Assembly: GCF_017874215.1 (NCBI RefSeq)
Contig: NZ_JAGGLB010000016.1
Coordinates: 148,122 to 212,121 of the forward strand
Direction of reading: 5' to 3'
DNA from: Paenibacillus eucommiae
Lineage (GTDB): Bacteria > Bacillota > Bacilli > Paenibacillales > NBRC-103111
Length of the DNA stretch: 64,000 bases
The notes beneath the pieces are model-generated. The model was not told the origin of the DNA. It did no database searches and worked only from the letters and a program-made list of their open reading frames with translations. The position numbers were made by a program, and so were the translations under genes. The stretch's first letter is position 1; every line of letters starts with the position of its first letter. Below, piece after piece: positions 44,247-52,294 of this stretch.

Positions 44247-44567
44247 ATGATTCATATCGGAAGCAAAACCTACGAGTTGGTAATTGATCATAAAAGCGGC
44301 TGGAATTACGAGGTGTTCCGGGAACGCTTCAGTGAAGTACTGGAGCGCTACGATTATATCGTTGGCGACTGGGGATACAATCAGCTGCGATTGCGCGGAT
44401 TTTTCAAGGAAAACAACCAGAAGGTAACCAAAGAAAGCTCGATTGCCTTTTTGCAGGATTACTTAAATGAATACTGTAATTTCGGCTGTGCCTACTTTAT
44501 TATAGAGAAGGTAGCCAGTAAAAATCCGGCCGTTCCGGAAGCAGAGCCTGAAATTTCAGAAGCCTGA
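44247..44567 (+). CDS. yutD: YutD-family protein (DUF1027)
   Basis: 106 residues. AAAGGAGAC lies rather far (about 15 bases) before the ATG, but the first residues (MIHIGSKTYELVIDHKSGWNYE) match the family start. Core motifs are FRERFSEVLERYDYIVGDWGYNQLRLRGFF and LNEYCNFGCAYFIIEK, with two conserved Cys. The biochemical role is not established. It follows lipA closely in the same direction, as in Bacillus, and ends before a strong terminator, so lipA and yutD form a small operon. A short acidic tail (PEAEPEISEA) is extra to the family core. Confidence 0.88.
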   Translation: MIHIGSKTYELVIDHKSGWNYEVFRERFSEVLERYDYIVGDWGYNQLRLRGFFKENNQKVTKESSIAFLQDYLNEYCNFGCAYFIIEKVASKNPAVPEAEPEISEA

Positions 44568-44623
44568 TGTATATAGGAACACATTGTTGCACATAAGCAC
44601 CTAGAAAACACATATGCACATAG

Positions 44624-44660
44624 AAAATCCCCGTAAGCGATAAGCTTATGGGGATTTTTT
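44624..44660 (+). terminator. Terminator of the lipA-yutD operon
   Basis: AAAATCCCCGTAAGC (44624-44638) pairs with GCTTATGGGGATTTTTT (44644-44660) around a five-base loop. Confidence 0.93.
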
Positions 44661-44793
44661 ATTCGTTAGAGCGTAGGATGAAGAACGGTAGTAGCAGCCA
44701 ATAGCAGCCCATCTCGCCGGCCTACTTCAAATTGAGATGTCTTCACTTAAGCATTTCATCGTTAAAGTTAGAGTTCCAGGTCAATCCATCACG

Positions 44794-44940
44794 TTAACGA
44801 TGTTTTTCATCGTTAAAAGAGGGAGGATGGCCTCTGTGGGTGGTGAAAAGGGATTTTAACGATGTTTTTCATTGTTAAAGTAAGGTAGCGGACCCGACCT
44901 GCCGCTTTAACGATGAAAAACATCGCTAAAGCGGCAGGTC
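44794..44940 (+). repeat. Cluster of small hairpins (TTAACGATG family) before element copy 2
   Basis: Three stem-loops with five-base T or A loops: TTAACGATG/CATCGTTAA (44794-44816), TTTAACGATG/CATTGTTAAA (44855-44879), and a 20-base stem GACCTGCCGCTTTAACGATG (44896-44915) with CATCGCTAAAGCGGCAGGTC (44921-44940). Similar hairpins precede element copy 3. They form one composite non-coding region with the long-hairpin element. Confidence 0.75.
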
Positions 44941-44971
44941 CTTCTCAGCTCTTCATCCCCAACGACAGCCC

Positions 44972-45226
44972 GCCAGGAAATCTCCTCCGATCAAGAGGAT
45001 AAAACTTTGCGGGCTGTCCGTTTGAGCTTGGTGTTCGTCCGATTGTAGCTAGAAGAGGGAAGGGGTGTGGGTGGAGGAGCGATAGCGTCCGCATTTAAAG
45101 ATTTGTTCCAACCCATACATCCATTCCATTCAAGGGAACAAATCTTTAACAGCGGCTGGAGCCCATACCCCTTCCCTCGGTAACGCACCTAAGTCACGAA
45201 CACGCTCCTCAAAGGAAGCCGCAAGG
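44972..45226 (+). repeat. Long-hairpin intergenic element, copy 2
   Basis: Outer stem GAGGGAAGGGGTGTGGG (45055-45071) with CCCATACCCCTTCCCTC (45162-45178), giving one G-U pair. Inner stem TTAAAGATTTGTTCC (45095-45109) with GGAACAAATCTTTAA (45135-45149), perfect. Compared with copies 1 and 3, the bases in the middle of the outer stem differ but still pair. It ends just past the nadK stop and is convergent with nadK. Confidence 0.85.
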
Positions 45227-45238
45227 TATAGGGGGCAG

Positions 45239-46051
45239 TTAGTTGACATCAAGGCCAATAAAAGCCTCCCGGACCCGGTTCCAGAAAGGAAACGGACGGA
45301 AGCGGGCGAATTTCACTTTGACGTCTGTGGCAACTCTGCAGCGGATCGAAATCACATCGCTGCGCTGGATGTAGAGATGATCGAGCGAAAGCAGCATATG
45401 CTGATGGTCGCTAGGGTAAATATCACAGTGATGATGTTTAGGCAAAATGATGGAGGACCCAAGGGTTCGGTAAACGCGGTTGTTGATAGAAGCAATTTCC
45501 GCTATTTGTATGGCCTCAAGTGCAGGATGGACCATCGCTCCTCCCAAGCCTTTATTATATCCTGTGCTTCCGGATGGTGTGGAAATGCAAATACCATCGC
45601 CGCGGAAGGTTTCGAAAATTTCATCATTAATATGCAGCTGGGCAACGAGCGTTTCTTCAATTCCTTTTAACGTAAATTCGTTAAGGGCCAGATGGGTTTC
45701 AACGCCAGCAGCTGTTGTAATTTCAATTTCTACAACCGGATATTTGACAACGCTTAGCTCTTCCGGAGTAGCTATGTTCATCATCAGATCAGCCAGAACC
45801 TCTACCTCATCGGGTTTCCAGTCTGCAAAAAAACCAAGTCTTCCAGTATGAATGCCAACAAAAGCGATGTGATCAAGCTGATTTATGTATTTGTGAAAAG
45901 CGCGCAGCATCGTGCCGTCGCCCCCGATCGAAAGGACAATATCGGGCGTTTCCTCCTCGCGGAGCATTCCGTGCTGAGCGGCCATACTGTGAAAACGTGC
46001 CGTCAGCTCCAGGGAAACCTCATCACCACGATCAACAATATTGTATTTCAA
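45239..46051 (-). CDS. nadK: NAD kinase
   Basis: 270 residues from TTG (46049-46051), preceded by AAGGAGG. The NAD-kinase signature SIGGDGTMLRAFH (GGDGT) is present near residue 43, followed by GIHTGRLGFFADW and the NEFTLKGIEETL and ISTPSGSTGYNKGLGG motifs of the NAD-binding domain. It phosphorylates NAD to NADP in the cytoplasm. Length and motif order are those of the short Bacillus-type enzymes. It is separated from glgP by a terminator and converges on the repeat element that follows yutD. Confidence 0.95.
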   Translation of the reverse strand: MKYNIVDRGDEVSLELTARFHSMAAQHGMLREEETPDIVLSIGGDGTMLRAFHKYINQLDHIAFVGIHTGRLGFFADWKPDEVEVLADLMMNIATPEELSVVKYPVVEIEITTAAGVETHLALNEFTLKGIEETLVAQLHINDEIFETFRGDGICISTPSGSTGYNKGLGGAMVHPALEAIQIAEIASINNRVYRTLGSSIILPKHHHCDIYPSDHQHMLLSLDHLYIQRSDVISIRCRVATDVKVKFARFRPFPFWNRVREAFIGLDVN

Positions 46052-46174
46052 CGGTTTTCCTCCTTAGCCTTTACGCTTCTCCCCTTATAGCATCACCATG
46101 GGGAGAGATTTACATGCTATTAGCTTGCCAACGTAGTGAGTATAGATGAAATTATATCCTTAATGTAACATTAA

Positions 46175-46198
46175 GAAAAGCCCCAATCGGGGCTTTTC
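46175..46198 (-). terminator. Terminator after glgP
   Basis: GAAAAGCCCC and GGGGCTTTTC form a perfect ten-base stem with a four-base loop, 12 bases beyond the glgP stop. It is active on the minus strand and possibly in both directions. Confidence 0.8.
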
Positions 46199-46209
46199 GA
46201 CATATCGCA

Positions 46210-48786
46210 CTATTCTTGCAGCGTACTTACCGACAAAGGCAGCTCAAAAGAATGAGCGAAGCTGCTGCTTATAGGCCGGACACGAATGGAGAAATTCGGA
46301 CCGTGCTTAAGGTGGGAGGGAATGCTCGCTTTGAAGCTCTGAGTTTGATTTTTCAAATCGCCAGTGGCCTGCATCCATACAACGACTTCGTTCCAATCAC
46401 TGCCGCTTTCCTCAAAATAAATAAGCTCAACAAGTGTATCCGGGGGCCAAATGGGTCCGAAAAAGACATCCGCGGTAACTTCCTTCAAGGTGGAAAGTTT
46501 CTCAACAGCTGATATTGAGGACACAGCAGCGCTTGAATCGGCACTTGGGTCGTGTACTGCTGCAATTTTCACATGGTGCCACTCGCGGCGGATGAAATTT
46601 TTGTAATCGGCTACCTTGATAGCAAGGTCATATCCGTTTTCAACAAAATGGTGGGCTCTGTCCGCTGTAGGGAGATAGCTGCGCTCGGTATATTCGGCTA
46701 CCATCCGATGCGTATTGTAGATTGGAGCCAGAGACTGAATCGAGCGCTTCATCAGGTTAATCCATGGATGCCGTGGATGATGCTGCGGCTGTTCTTGTGA
46801 GCTGAAATAAAGCGGTATGATCGACGATTCCAAAATACGGTAAATATCTGCCGTGTTTTCCTGCTCTTGCACCGCCCAATCCTGGCTTTCGGTAGAACCG
46901 ATAGCCCAGCCGTTATCGCCATTATAGCCTTCCTCCCACCAGCCATCCAGCACGCTAAAGTTAATCACACCGTTCATAGCTGCTTTTTGACCGCTGGTTC
47001 CACTGGCTTCAAGAGGTCTGCGCGGATTGTTCAGCCACACATCCACACCCTGCACCAAGTATCTGGCCATGTTCATGTCGTAATTTTCGAGCATCACAAT
47101 TTTTCCTTGAAATTCCGGCAATTGCGATACCCGGTAAATTTCCCGTATCATTTCTTGTCCAGGGTGATCAGCTGGATGCGCTTTGCCGGCAAAAAGAATT
47201 TGCACAGGACGCTCCGGATCATGAAGCAGCTTCTTAAGCCGCTCAAGATCGTTGAAAATCAAATTCGCCCGCTTATAAGTGGCAAATCTTCGGGCAAAGC
47301 CAATCGTCAACGCATCTTTGGATAAAAAGCTTCTTACTTCAGCGGCCCGTTCTTCCGATTCACCAATACGGCGGCGCTGCTGCTCCAGATTTTGCCTGGC
47401 AAAACCAATCAGTTTCTCCTTCAGCTCTTGATGCACCTGCCAAATAGAGGCATCCGGAATGAGCTCTAGCGATTCCCAGATCCGCGCATCTGCGATCCGA
47501 TTTCTCCAGCCGCCTGGAAGGAACCGGTCGAATAATGCTTTCCACTCTGGGGCAAGCCAGGTATCTAAATGGACACCGTTCGTAATAGAATCGATAGGAA
47601 CCTCGCGGGATTGGATGTCACCGTAGAAGCCTTTGAACATATCTCTGGATACTTGGCCATGAAGCTTACTTACGCCATTTCTAAGTGATGAAGTATGCAG
47701 GGCCAGATGAGTCATATTAAACAAACCTGTCTTAGGATCGTTTCCCAGCCCCAGTAAATCCTGGCGATAAGCAGGAAGCTTACTTAGCAGTGGACCTAAA
47801 TAATATTCGGCCATCCCGATTGGAAACGCGTCATGACCTGCAGCGACAGGGGTATGCGTAGTAAAGACAGTGGCAGAGCGGATCGTTTCAACAGCGGCCT
47901 GAAAAGGTAGACCTAAATCGAGCAACTCACGCAGACGTTCCAAAGTAAGAAAGGCAGCATGCCCTTCATTCATATGATATACGCTTGGAGATATCCCTAG
48001 AGCACGAAGCGCCTTGACTCCGCCCATACCAAGAATCATCTCCTGAGAAATACGCATATCCTGATTGCCGCCATATAATTGAGCGGTTAATTGTCTATCA
48101 GCCGGAGTATTGCTTTCTATATCGGCATCCAGCAGGTAAACAGAATTTCTTCCAACCCTAATGCGCCAAACCTTTAAAGCGACTGGGCCAGTCGGCAGTT
48201 CCACATGCACGATTAATTCCTGGTTGTTTTCTTGATAAGCCGGCAAAATGGGAAGCATAGAGAAGTCATACTGGAACTGCTCCGCTTGCTGATCGCCTTG
48301 GCTATTAATTTTTTGTGTGAAGTATCCTTTTTTGTATAAAAGACCTACTCCTGTAAGTGGAACGCCTAAGTCGCTTGCCGATTTACAGTGGTCCCCAGCC
48401 AGAACGCCGAGTCCGCCTGAATAAATAGGGAGAGACTCATGAAACCCGAATTCAGCGGAAAAATAAGCGAATTGTATATGGCTTTGCTTTGCGTGCTCGG
48501 TCTGAAACCATGTGCTCTCGTGCATATAGGCATCAAATTGCGAGATGACCTGTTCATAAGCTTCGAGAAATCCCGGATCAACACTTGCTTGCTGAAGCGC
48601 GTCCGCAGAAGTGAGCAGAAGCTGCACAGGATTGTGTCCTGAATCTTCCCATTTGCGGGAATCCAAACGTTGAAATAAGGCGCTTGCTTCCGCATTCCAG
48701 CTAAACCAGAGATTGTAGGCGAGCTCCCCCAGCCGCTTGATGGAAGTGGGCAGCATCAATTTTTGGTGCAATAAAGCAGCTGGCAT
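46210..48786 (-). CDS. glgP: Alpha-glucan phosphorylase (GT35, DUF3417-containing type)
   Basis: About 858 residues from the ATG at 48784-48786, with GAGG some 11 bases upstream; the frame to 48888 would overlap ylbJ. The N-terminal LGELAYNLWFSWNAEASALFQRLD is the DUF3417 module of the short, unregulated phosphorylase subfamily. The catalytic body shows HMNEGHAAF, a TTHTPVAAGHD motif, RFATYKRANL, and the pyridoxal-phosphate lysine in EASGTSGQKAAMNG. A C-terminal region of 130 residues (STLKEVTADVFFGPIWPPD) is a beta-rich extension. It releases glucose-1-phosphate from alpha-1,4-glucans such as glycogen. No other glycogen gene is nearby. Confidence 0.93.
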   Translation of the reverse strand: MPAALLHQKLMLPTSIKRLGELAYNLWFSWNAEASALFQRLDSRKWEDSGHNPVQLLLTSADALQQASVDPGFLEAYEQVISQFDAYMHESTWFQTEHAKQSHIQFAYFSAEFGFHESLPIYSGGLGVLAGDHCKSASDLGVPLTGVGLLYKKGYFTQKINSQGDQQAEQFQYDFSMLPILPAYQENNQELIVHVELPTGPVALKVWRIRVGRNSVYLLDADIESNTPADRQLTAQLYGGNQDMRISQEMILGMGGVKALRALGISPSVYHMNEGHAAFLTLERLRELLDLGLPFQAAVETIRSATVFTTHTPVAAGHDAFPIGMAEYYLGPLLSKLPAYRQDLLGLGNDPKTGLFNMTHLALHTSSLRNGVSKLHGQVSRDMFKGFYGDIQSREVPIDSITNGVHLDTWLAPEWKALFDRFLPGGWRNRIADARIWESLELIPDASIWQVHQELKEKLIGFARQNLEQQRRRIGESEERAAEVRSFLSKDALTIGFARRFATYKRANLIFNDLERLKKLLHDPERPVQILFAGKAHPADHPGQEMIREIYRVSQLPEFQGKIVMLENYDMNMARYLVQGVDVWLNNPRRPLEASGTSGQKAAMNGVINFSVLDGWWEEGYNGDNGWAIGSTESQDWAVQEQENTADIYRILESSIIPLYFSSQEQPQHHPRHPWINLMKRSIQSLAPIYNTHRMVAEYTERSYLPTADRAHHFVENGYDLAIKVADYKNFIRREWHHVKIAAVHDPSADSSAAVSSISAVEKLSTLKEVTADVFFGPIWPPDTLVELIYFEESGSDWNEVVVWMQATGDLKNQTQSFKASIPSHLKHGPNFSIRVRPISSSFAHSFELPLSVSTLQE

Positions 48787-48832
48787 AGTGTCATTTCCTC
48801 TTTCTGTGCTTGTTTTCTTTTGATAATCCATA

Positions 48833-50083
48833 TTATCTGGTGCCACCAACCTTTTCATACATGAGTTTAAGTAAGGAGTATGCAGCAAATAGAAGCGAGA
48901 TGACTACAAAAGTTCCTGCGAACACGAACAGGCTGGTTGGTATGACCATTTGTACAAAGCTTGAAAGCGGTGCGTTCACATCGTAATCGGGCAAAAACAC
49001 GGACATTTCGCCTCTAAGCGGCTGCATCGGCTGCCAAATCAAGAAGACGAGTGCCGCAGAAAATATGCCGTGAACAAAGCGTGCTGTGACGAAAGGAAGG
49101 TAGCGCAAATTCGTATGGCTCAGCAGGCTGACAACTTGCGCATGAACCGATAATCCTGCCCAGGACAAAACGAAGGCTGCAATAGCGACCTTACTAACCA
49201 GAGAAATATCACCGGCTGCCGAGCCTGCTGCCTTGGCTCCAAGAGTAACTTCGAATACGCCTTTCATGACTGCATCTGTGAGGGCAGGCGGAAGACCAAA
49301 CAATTGAAGGAGCCACTGTACAATGTGGTACAGGAAGCTCATTATGCCGCCTGTCGTTAGAATTTCTAGTACTACAGAGAAGAACACGACAAGGCCGCCA
49401 ACCACAAAAATTAAACTTATGGAATGCTTTATGGATTGGCTAAGTAAAATACCTATAGGGCGCCCGTCTGCCAAACGGGCCTTATGCATAGCTTGAAAAG
49501 CCCGTTTTCCTATAAACCCCTTGCTTTGCACAGGCTGTTCGGTAGACTTGCTGGAAGCGCCGTGAAATCTCATCAGCAAACCGATAATAATGGCGCCACC
49601 ATAATGGGCTGCAGCTAAAATCAGAGCGAGACTCACATCATGGAAAAAGCCGACAGCTACAGCGCCAATAAGAAAAATGGGGTCAGAGCTAGTCGTTGAG
49701 GCCACCAGTCGTTCAGCTTCCTCCCGGTTTACAAGCTTCTGATCCCACAGCTGAGAGGTTAGCCTTGCACCGACTGGATAGCCGGAGGCAAAACCCATTG
49801 CCATGACAAAGCCGCCAATACCAGGAAGCCGGAATACCGGGCGCATCATGGGATCCAGTAGGGTCCCCAGGAAGTGGACGATCCCGAAGCCAAGGAGCAT
49901 TTCAGAGATGACAAAGAACGGAAAAAGTGCCGGAAACAACACATCCCACCAGATAACGACGCCGCGGAGGGCGGCATCAAAGCCTTGCTGCGGGAATATG
50001 AGCAGAAGAACAGCAATCATCATGGCTACTGAAGCAAGCAAATAAGTGCCTGCGAATTTTATATTCAACATGACCTTGTCCAC
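48833..50083 (-). CDS. ylbJ: Sporulation integral membrane protein YlbJ
   Basis: Up to 416 residues; GTG 50083 touches GGGGG, so ATG 50071 is also likely. It is a polytopic membrane protein with about eight helices and two Gate (nucleoside-recognition) repeats, which have the GFASGYPVGARLTSQL and VASTTSSDPIFLIGAVAVGFF motifs on one side and KGVFEVTLGAKAAG plus AFVLSWAGLSVHAQV on the other. In B. subtilis, YlbJ is made in the mother cell and is needed for heat-resistant spores. It lies directly upstream of glgP but separated by its own promoter space. A cluster of charged residues sits in the middle cytoplasmic loop. Confidence 0.88.
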   Translation of the reverse strand: MDKVMLNIKFAGTYLLASVAMMIAVLLLIFPQQGFDAALRGVVIWWDVLFPALFPFFVISEMLLGFGIVHFLGTLLDPMMRPVFRLPGIGGFVMAMGFASGYPVGARLTSQLWDQKLVNREEAERLVASTTSSDPIFLIGAVAVGFFHDVSLALILAAAHYGGAIIIGLLMRFHGASSKSTEQPVQSKGFIGKRAFQAMHKARLADGRPIGILLSQSIKHSISLIFVVGGLVVFFSVVLEILTTGGIMSFLYHIVQWLLQLFGLPPALTDAVMKGVFEVTLGAKAAGSAAGDISLVSKVAIAAFVLSWAGLSVHAQVVSLLSHTNLRYLPFVTARFVHGIFSAALVFLIWQPMQPLRGEMSVFLPDYDVNAPLSSFVQMVIPTSLFVFAGTFVVISLLFAAYSLLKLMYEKVGGTR

Positions 50084-50226
50084 CCCCTTCTTTATTCAAT
50101 CTATATGAACAGGAGGAGGCAGACATGCCGCACATAAAAATTATCCCTGGCTGCTGTAATACATTTTCTATTATGGTACAATGGAACTAGATAAATCCTA
50201 CATCCTGACAGCGGGAGTGATTTCAT

Positions 50227-50322
50227 ATGACTGGTTTGATAACCGGAATTGTGGTATGTGCTTTTGTATTTGTCATTAGAGAGACATTAATGAGCTCAGC
50301 GGATGAGGATTGGGAAAACTAA
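50227..50322 (+). CDS. Very small membrane protein (31 residues)
   Basis: GGGAGTG lies nine bases before ATG 50227. The peptide is one hydrophobic helix (MTGLITGIVVCAFVFVI) followed by RETLMSSADEDWEN, an acidic tail. TACAAT at about 50176 may be a -10 element. The helix, clear binding site and neat ending before the haemoglobin gene support it, but a chance frame this short cannot be excluded. Confidence 0.45.
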   Translation: MTGLITGIVVCAFVFVIRETLMSSADEDWEN

Positions 50323-50362
50323 ACTGTAGGTATATTTAGGCAGAGAGGATCGGAGCAGCGCG

Positions 50363-50746
50363 ATGCAATCAGATGGAAAAAGCGGTTATCAGCTGATGGG
50401 AGGAGCGGACACGATTCGCCGCCTGGTGGAAGCATTTTATCCCAAGGTTCAGAATCATCCGAAGCTCTCCCCCCTGTTTCCTCCGGATATTATGCCGGTC
50501 ATGGAGAAGCAGTATTTGTTTTTGACCCAATTTTTTGGAGGTCCTTCGCTTTATTCCGATGCCTACGGGCATCCGATGATGCGTGCCAGACATATGGAGT
50601 TCCCGATTAATCGTGAGCTTGCCGATGCCTGGTTAGGATGCATGCAAGAGGCGATGGAAGAAATTGGATTTTCACAGGAGCTTAAAGAAGTTATTTTGCA
50701 TAGGCTGAAAGGCTCAGCTTATCATTTTATCAATACACCGGAATGA
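50363..50746 (+). CDS. Truncated haemoglobin, group II (YjbI-like)
   Basis: 127 residues; AGAGGATCGGAG precedes the ATG. It keeps the short two-over-two globin pattern: GGADTIRRLVEAFYPKV, then the PMMRARHMEFPI segment with the proximal heme histidine, then FINTPE at the end. The YLFLTQFFGGP motif is typical of group II truncated haemoglobins such as B. subtilis YjbI. These bind oxygen or nitric oxide and are linked to oxidative or nitrosative stress protection. Next to it are unrelated housekeeping genes, so the context adds no detail. Good confidence in family, little on the physiological role. Confidence 0.92.
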   Translation: MQSDGKSGYQLMGGADTIRRLVEAFYPKVQNHPKLSPLFPPDIMPVMEKQYLFLTQFFGGPSLYSDAYGHPMMRARHMEFPINRELADAWLGCMQEAMEEIGFSQELKEVILHRLKGSAYHFINTPE

Positions 50747-50831
50747 TGATTAGAATCAGATTTATGCATGATTAGATTTACGTATGATCAGAAGTATGCA
50801 TGACTAGATGTAAGCAGGATTAGATTCACGA
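50746..50831. repeat. Imperfect 16-bp tandem repeat
   Basis: A 22-base first unit, then ATGATTAGATTTACGT (50768), ATGATCAGAAGTATGC (50784), ATGACTAGATGTAAGC (50800) and AGGATTAGATTCACGA (50816). It fills the gap between the haemoglobin stop and the DUF2225 ribosome binding site. Confidence 0.8.
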
Positions 50832-50848
50832 GAAAAAGGTGAGGTTTT

Positions 50849-51547
50849 ATGGTAGAGCCTTTATTTAATGTTACTGTGAAATGCACATATTGCGAGAATA
50901 GCTTTGAAACCTCACGTGTCCGGCCCAGCTTCAAGAAAGCGACCCATACGGATACCGACTTCTGTGTTCATTACAAGAATGTGAACCCTGATTTCTATGT
51001 TGTCCGTATTTGTCCTTTTTGCGGCTTTGCGGCTACTGAGAGCTTTTCCGATAAATGGACTTCTGATCAGCGGGCAGACTTCGGAGAGAAGGTTGCAAGC
51101 AATTGGACGATGAAGGAATATGGGAAAGAGCGGACCTGGGAGGATGCCTTACAAGTATACAAGCTGGCTTTATTGTGCGCACAAATCAAGAATGAGAAGG
51201 TTCGGGTTATTGCGGGACTGCTGCATCATATTGCCTGGCTGCACAGATATAAGAACAACTGGGAGCAGGAGAAACGGTTTCTTGAATTCGCTTTGGGTGC
51301 TTATATTGGTGTGTACGAAACGGAAAGCGGCAGCTTGAACAATGCGAAGCTGATGTTTCTGATGGGAGAGCTTAACCGGAGGCTGCAGCGGTATAACGAA
51401 GCTATCAAGTGGTTCGGCCGCGTCATTAACGATCGCAAAATTATGGACGCGGGAATGATCAAGGCTAGCAGGGAGCAGTGGGTAGTTACCCGGGAAGATA
51501 TGCTGCAAGCTAAGCTGGAGCTGCCCGATGAGATGAGGCAGGCTTAG
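50849..51547 (+). CDS. DUF2225-family protein
   Basis: 232 residues; AAAGGTGAGG precedes the ATG. The N-terminal part has two CXXC pairs (VKCTYCENSF and RICPFCGFAA), a likely zinc-binding rubredoxin-like unit, and the remainder is a helical tetratricopeptide-like array (AKLMFLMGELNRRLQRYNEAIKWFGRVINDRKI). This is the DUF2225 arrangement found in Bacillota, whose biochemical role is unknown. It is cytoplasmic, with no signal peptide or membrane helix. It stands alone, ending at an unusual long hairpin. Protein interaction through the TPR-like helices is inferred. Confidence 0.85.
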   Translation: MVEPLFNVTVKCTYCENSFETSRVRPSFKKATHTDTDFCVHYKNVNPDFYVVRICPFCGFAATESFSDKWTSDQRADFGEKVASNWTMKEYGKERTWEDALQVYKLALLCAQIKNEKVRVIAGLLHHIAWLHRYKNNWEQEKRFLEFALGAYIGVYETESGSLNNAKLMFLMGELNRRLQRYNEAIKWFGRVINDRKIMDAGMIKASREQWVVTREDMLQAKLELPDEMRQA

Positions 51548-51605
51548 AAGGCTGGCAATATATATAGAAGTATTATAGAAGCATAGCTTCATCATACATA
51601 AAATA

Positions 51606-51673
51606 AATAAAACGCTTATGAAGCGGAAGCCGTCCCTTAATGCTGACGTCTTTGACTTCATAAGCGTTTTATT
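51606..51673. terminator. Long 18-bp inverted repeat between convergent genes
   Basis: AATAAAACGCTTATGAAG (51606-51623) pairs perfectly with CTTCATAAGCGTTTTATT (51656-51673) around a 32-base loop. It is likely a two-way terminator for the DUF2225 gene and the convergent small gene, though the loop is long. Confidence 0.65.
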
Positions 51674-51674
51674 G

Positions 51675-51911
51675 TTACGACTTTCTCAGAGGAGTACTCG
51701 CGAGCAGGTAATCTCTGTCGTTATCGATTAAGGTAATGGAATGATGACAGCAAGGAAATACCAGCAGCTTTTTCTTGCCTTCACGAATCGTCTGCAGCTC
51801 CGCGATCTTCATAGGGAGCAGCACATTATTACTCTGACAAAAAGGGCATTCCGCCACGTAAATGTCCTTCATTAAAATTTCGTAAGGCCATGTGTGGGCA
51901 AATGGAATCAA
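51675..51911 (-). CDS. Small Cys-rich (zinc-ribbon-like) protein
   Basis: Up to 78 residues from TTG 51911, with AGGATGTG nine bases upstream; the ATG at 51872 would give 65 residues starting at KDIYVAECPFCQ. Visible are CPFCQ and later FPCCHHS, a possible four-Cys metal site. The upstream YycC-like gene ends three bases before it, so the two are an operon. I recognise no named family. Cytoplasmic, no membrane helix. Confidence 0.6.
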   Translation of the reverse strand: MIPFAHTWPYEILMKDIYVAECPFCQSNNVLLPMKIAELQTIREGKKKLLVFPCCHHSITLIDNDRDYLLASTPLRKS

Positions 51912-51914
51912 TTG

Positions 51915-52112
51915 CTATTTCACATCCTGAGAGCCGCTGTCCGGAGCTTTTGTGGTGTCATCCGTTTTGTCGTCCGCTTTATTGTCTGCGGCCAGCTCGG
52001 CTAATCTTTGTAAAAGAATGTGCTGTGGCATGTGCATTAAATGTTCTAACGGAATATTCAGCTTGGCGGCCAGTTTCTGAGCGGTATCAGCTGAAATTTG
52101 TAACGGTTTCAT
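51915..52112 (-). CDS. YycC-like protein
   Basis: 65 residues; AGGGTGGATCT precedes the ATG. The first half (PLQISADTAQKLAAKLNIPLEHLMHMPQHILLQRLAEL) matches the YycC family of Bacillota, a helical domain of unknown role. The second half is a polar, acidic tail (DNKADDKTDDTTKAPDSGSQ) without predicted fold. It precedes the Cys-rich gene by three bases. Family call is from memory of the motif MPQHILL and is moderately sure. Confidence 0.7.
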   Translation of the reverse strand: MKPLQISADTAQKLAAKLNIPLEHLMHMPQHILLQRLAELAADNKADDKTDDTTKAPDSGSQDVK

Positions 52113-52294
52113 AGATCCACCCTACCTTCCTCTAATAATCTACCCTTATCTACCCTTCTATTGATAACACACTTTGGAGCGGGAAGCAATCAGCTGGGCA
52201 ATCCCTTCGCTTCCATTGGCGGTATAGCACAGATTATGCTTTAATGAAGAGGAACCTTCATGCCAAAAAAAGGATAAAGGATAGGTGAGACCAT

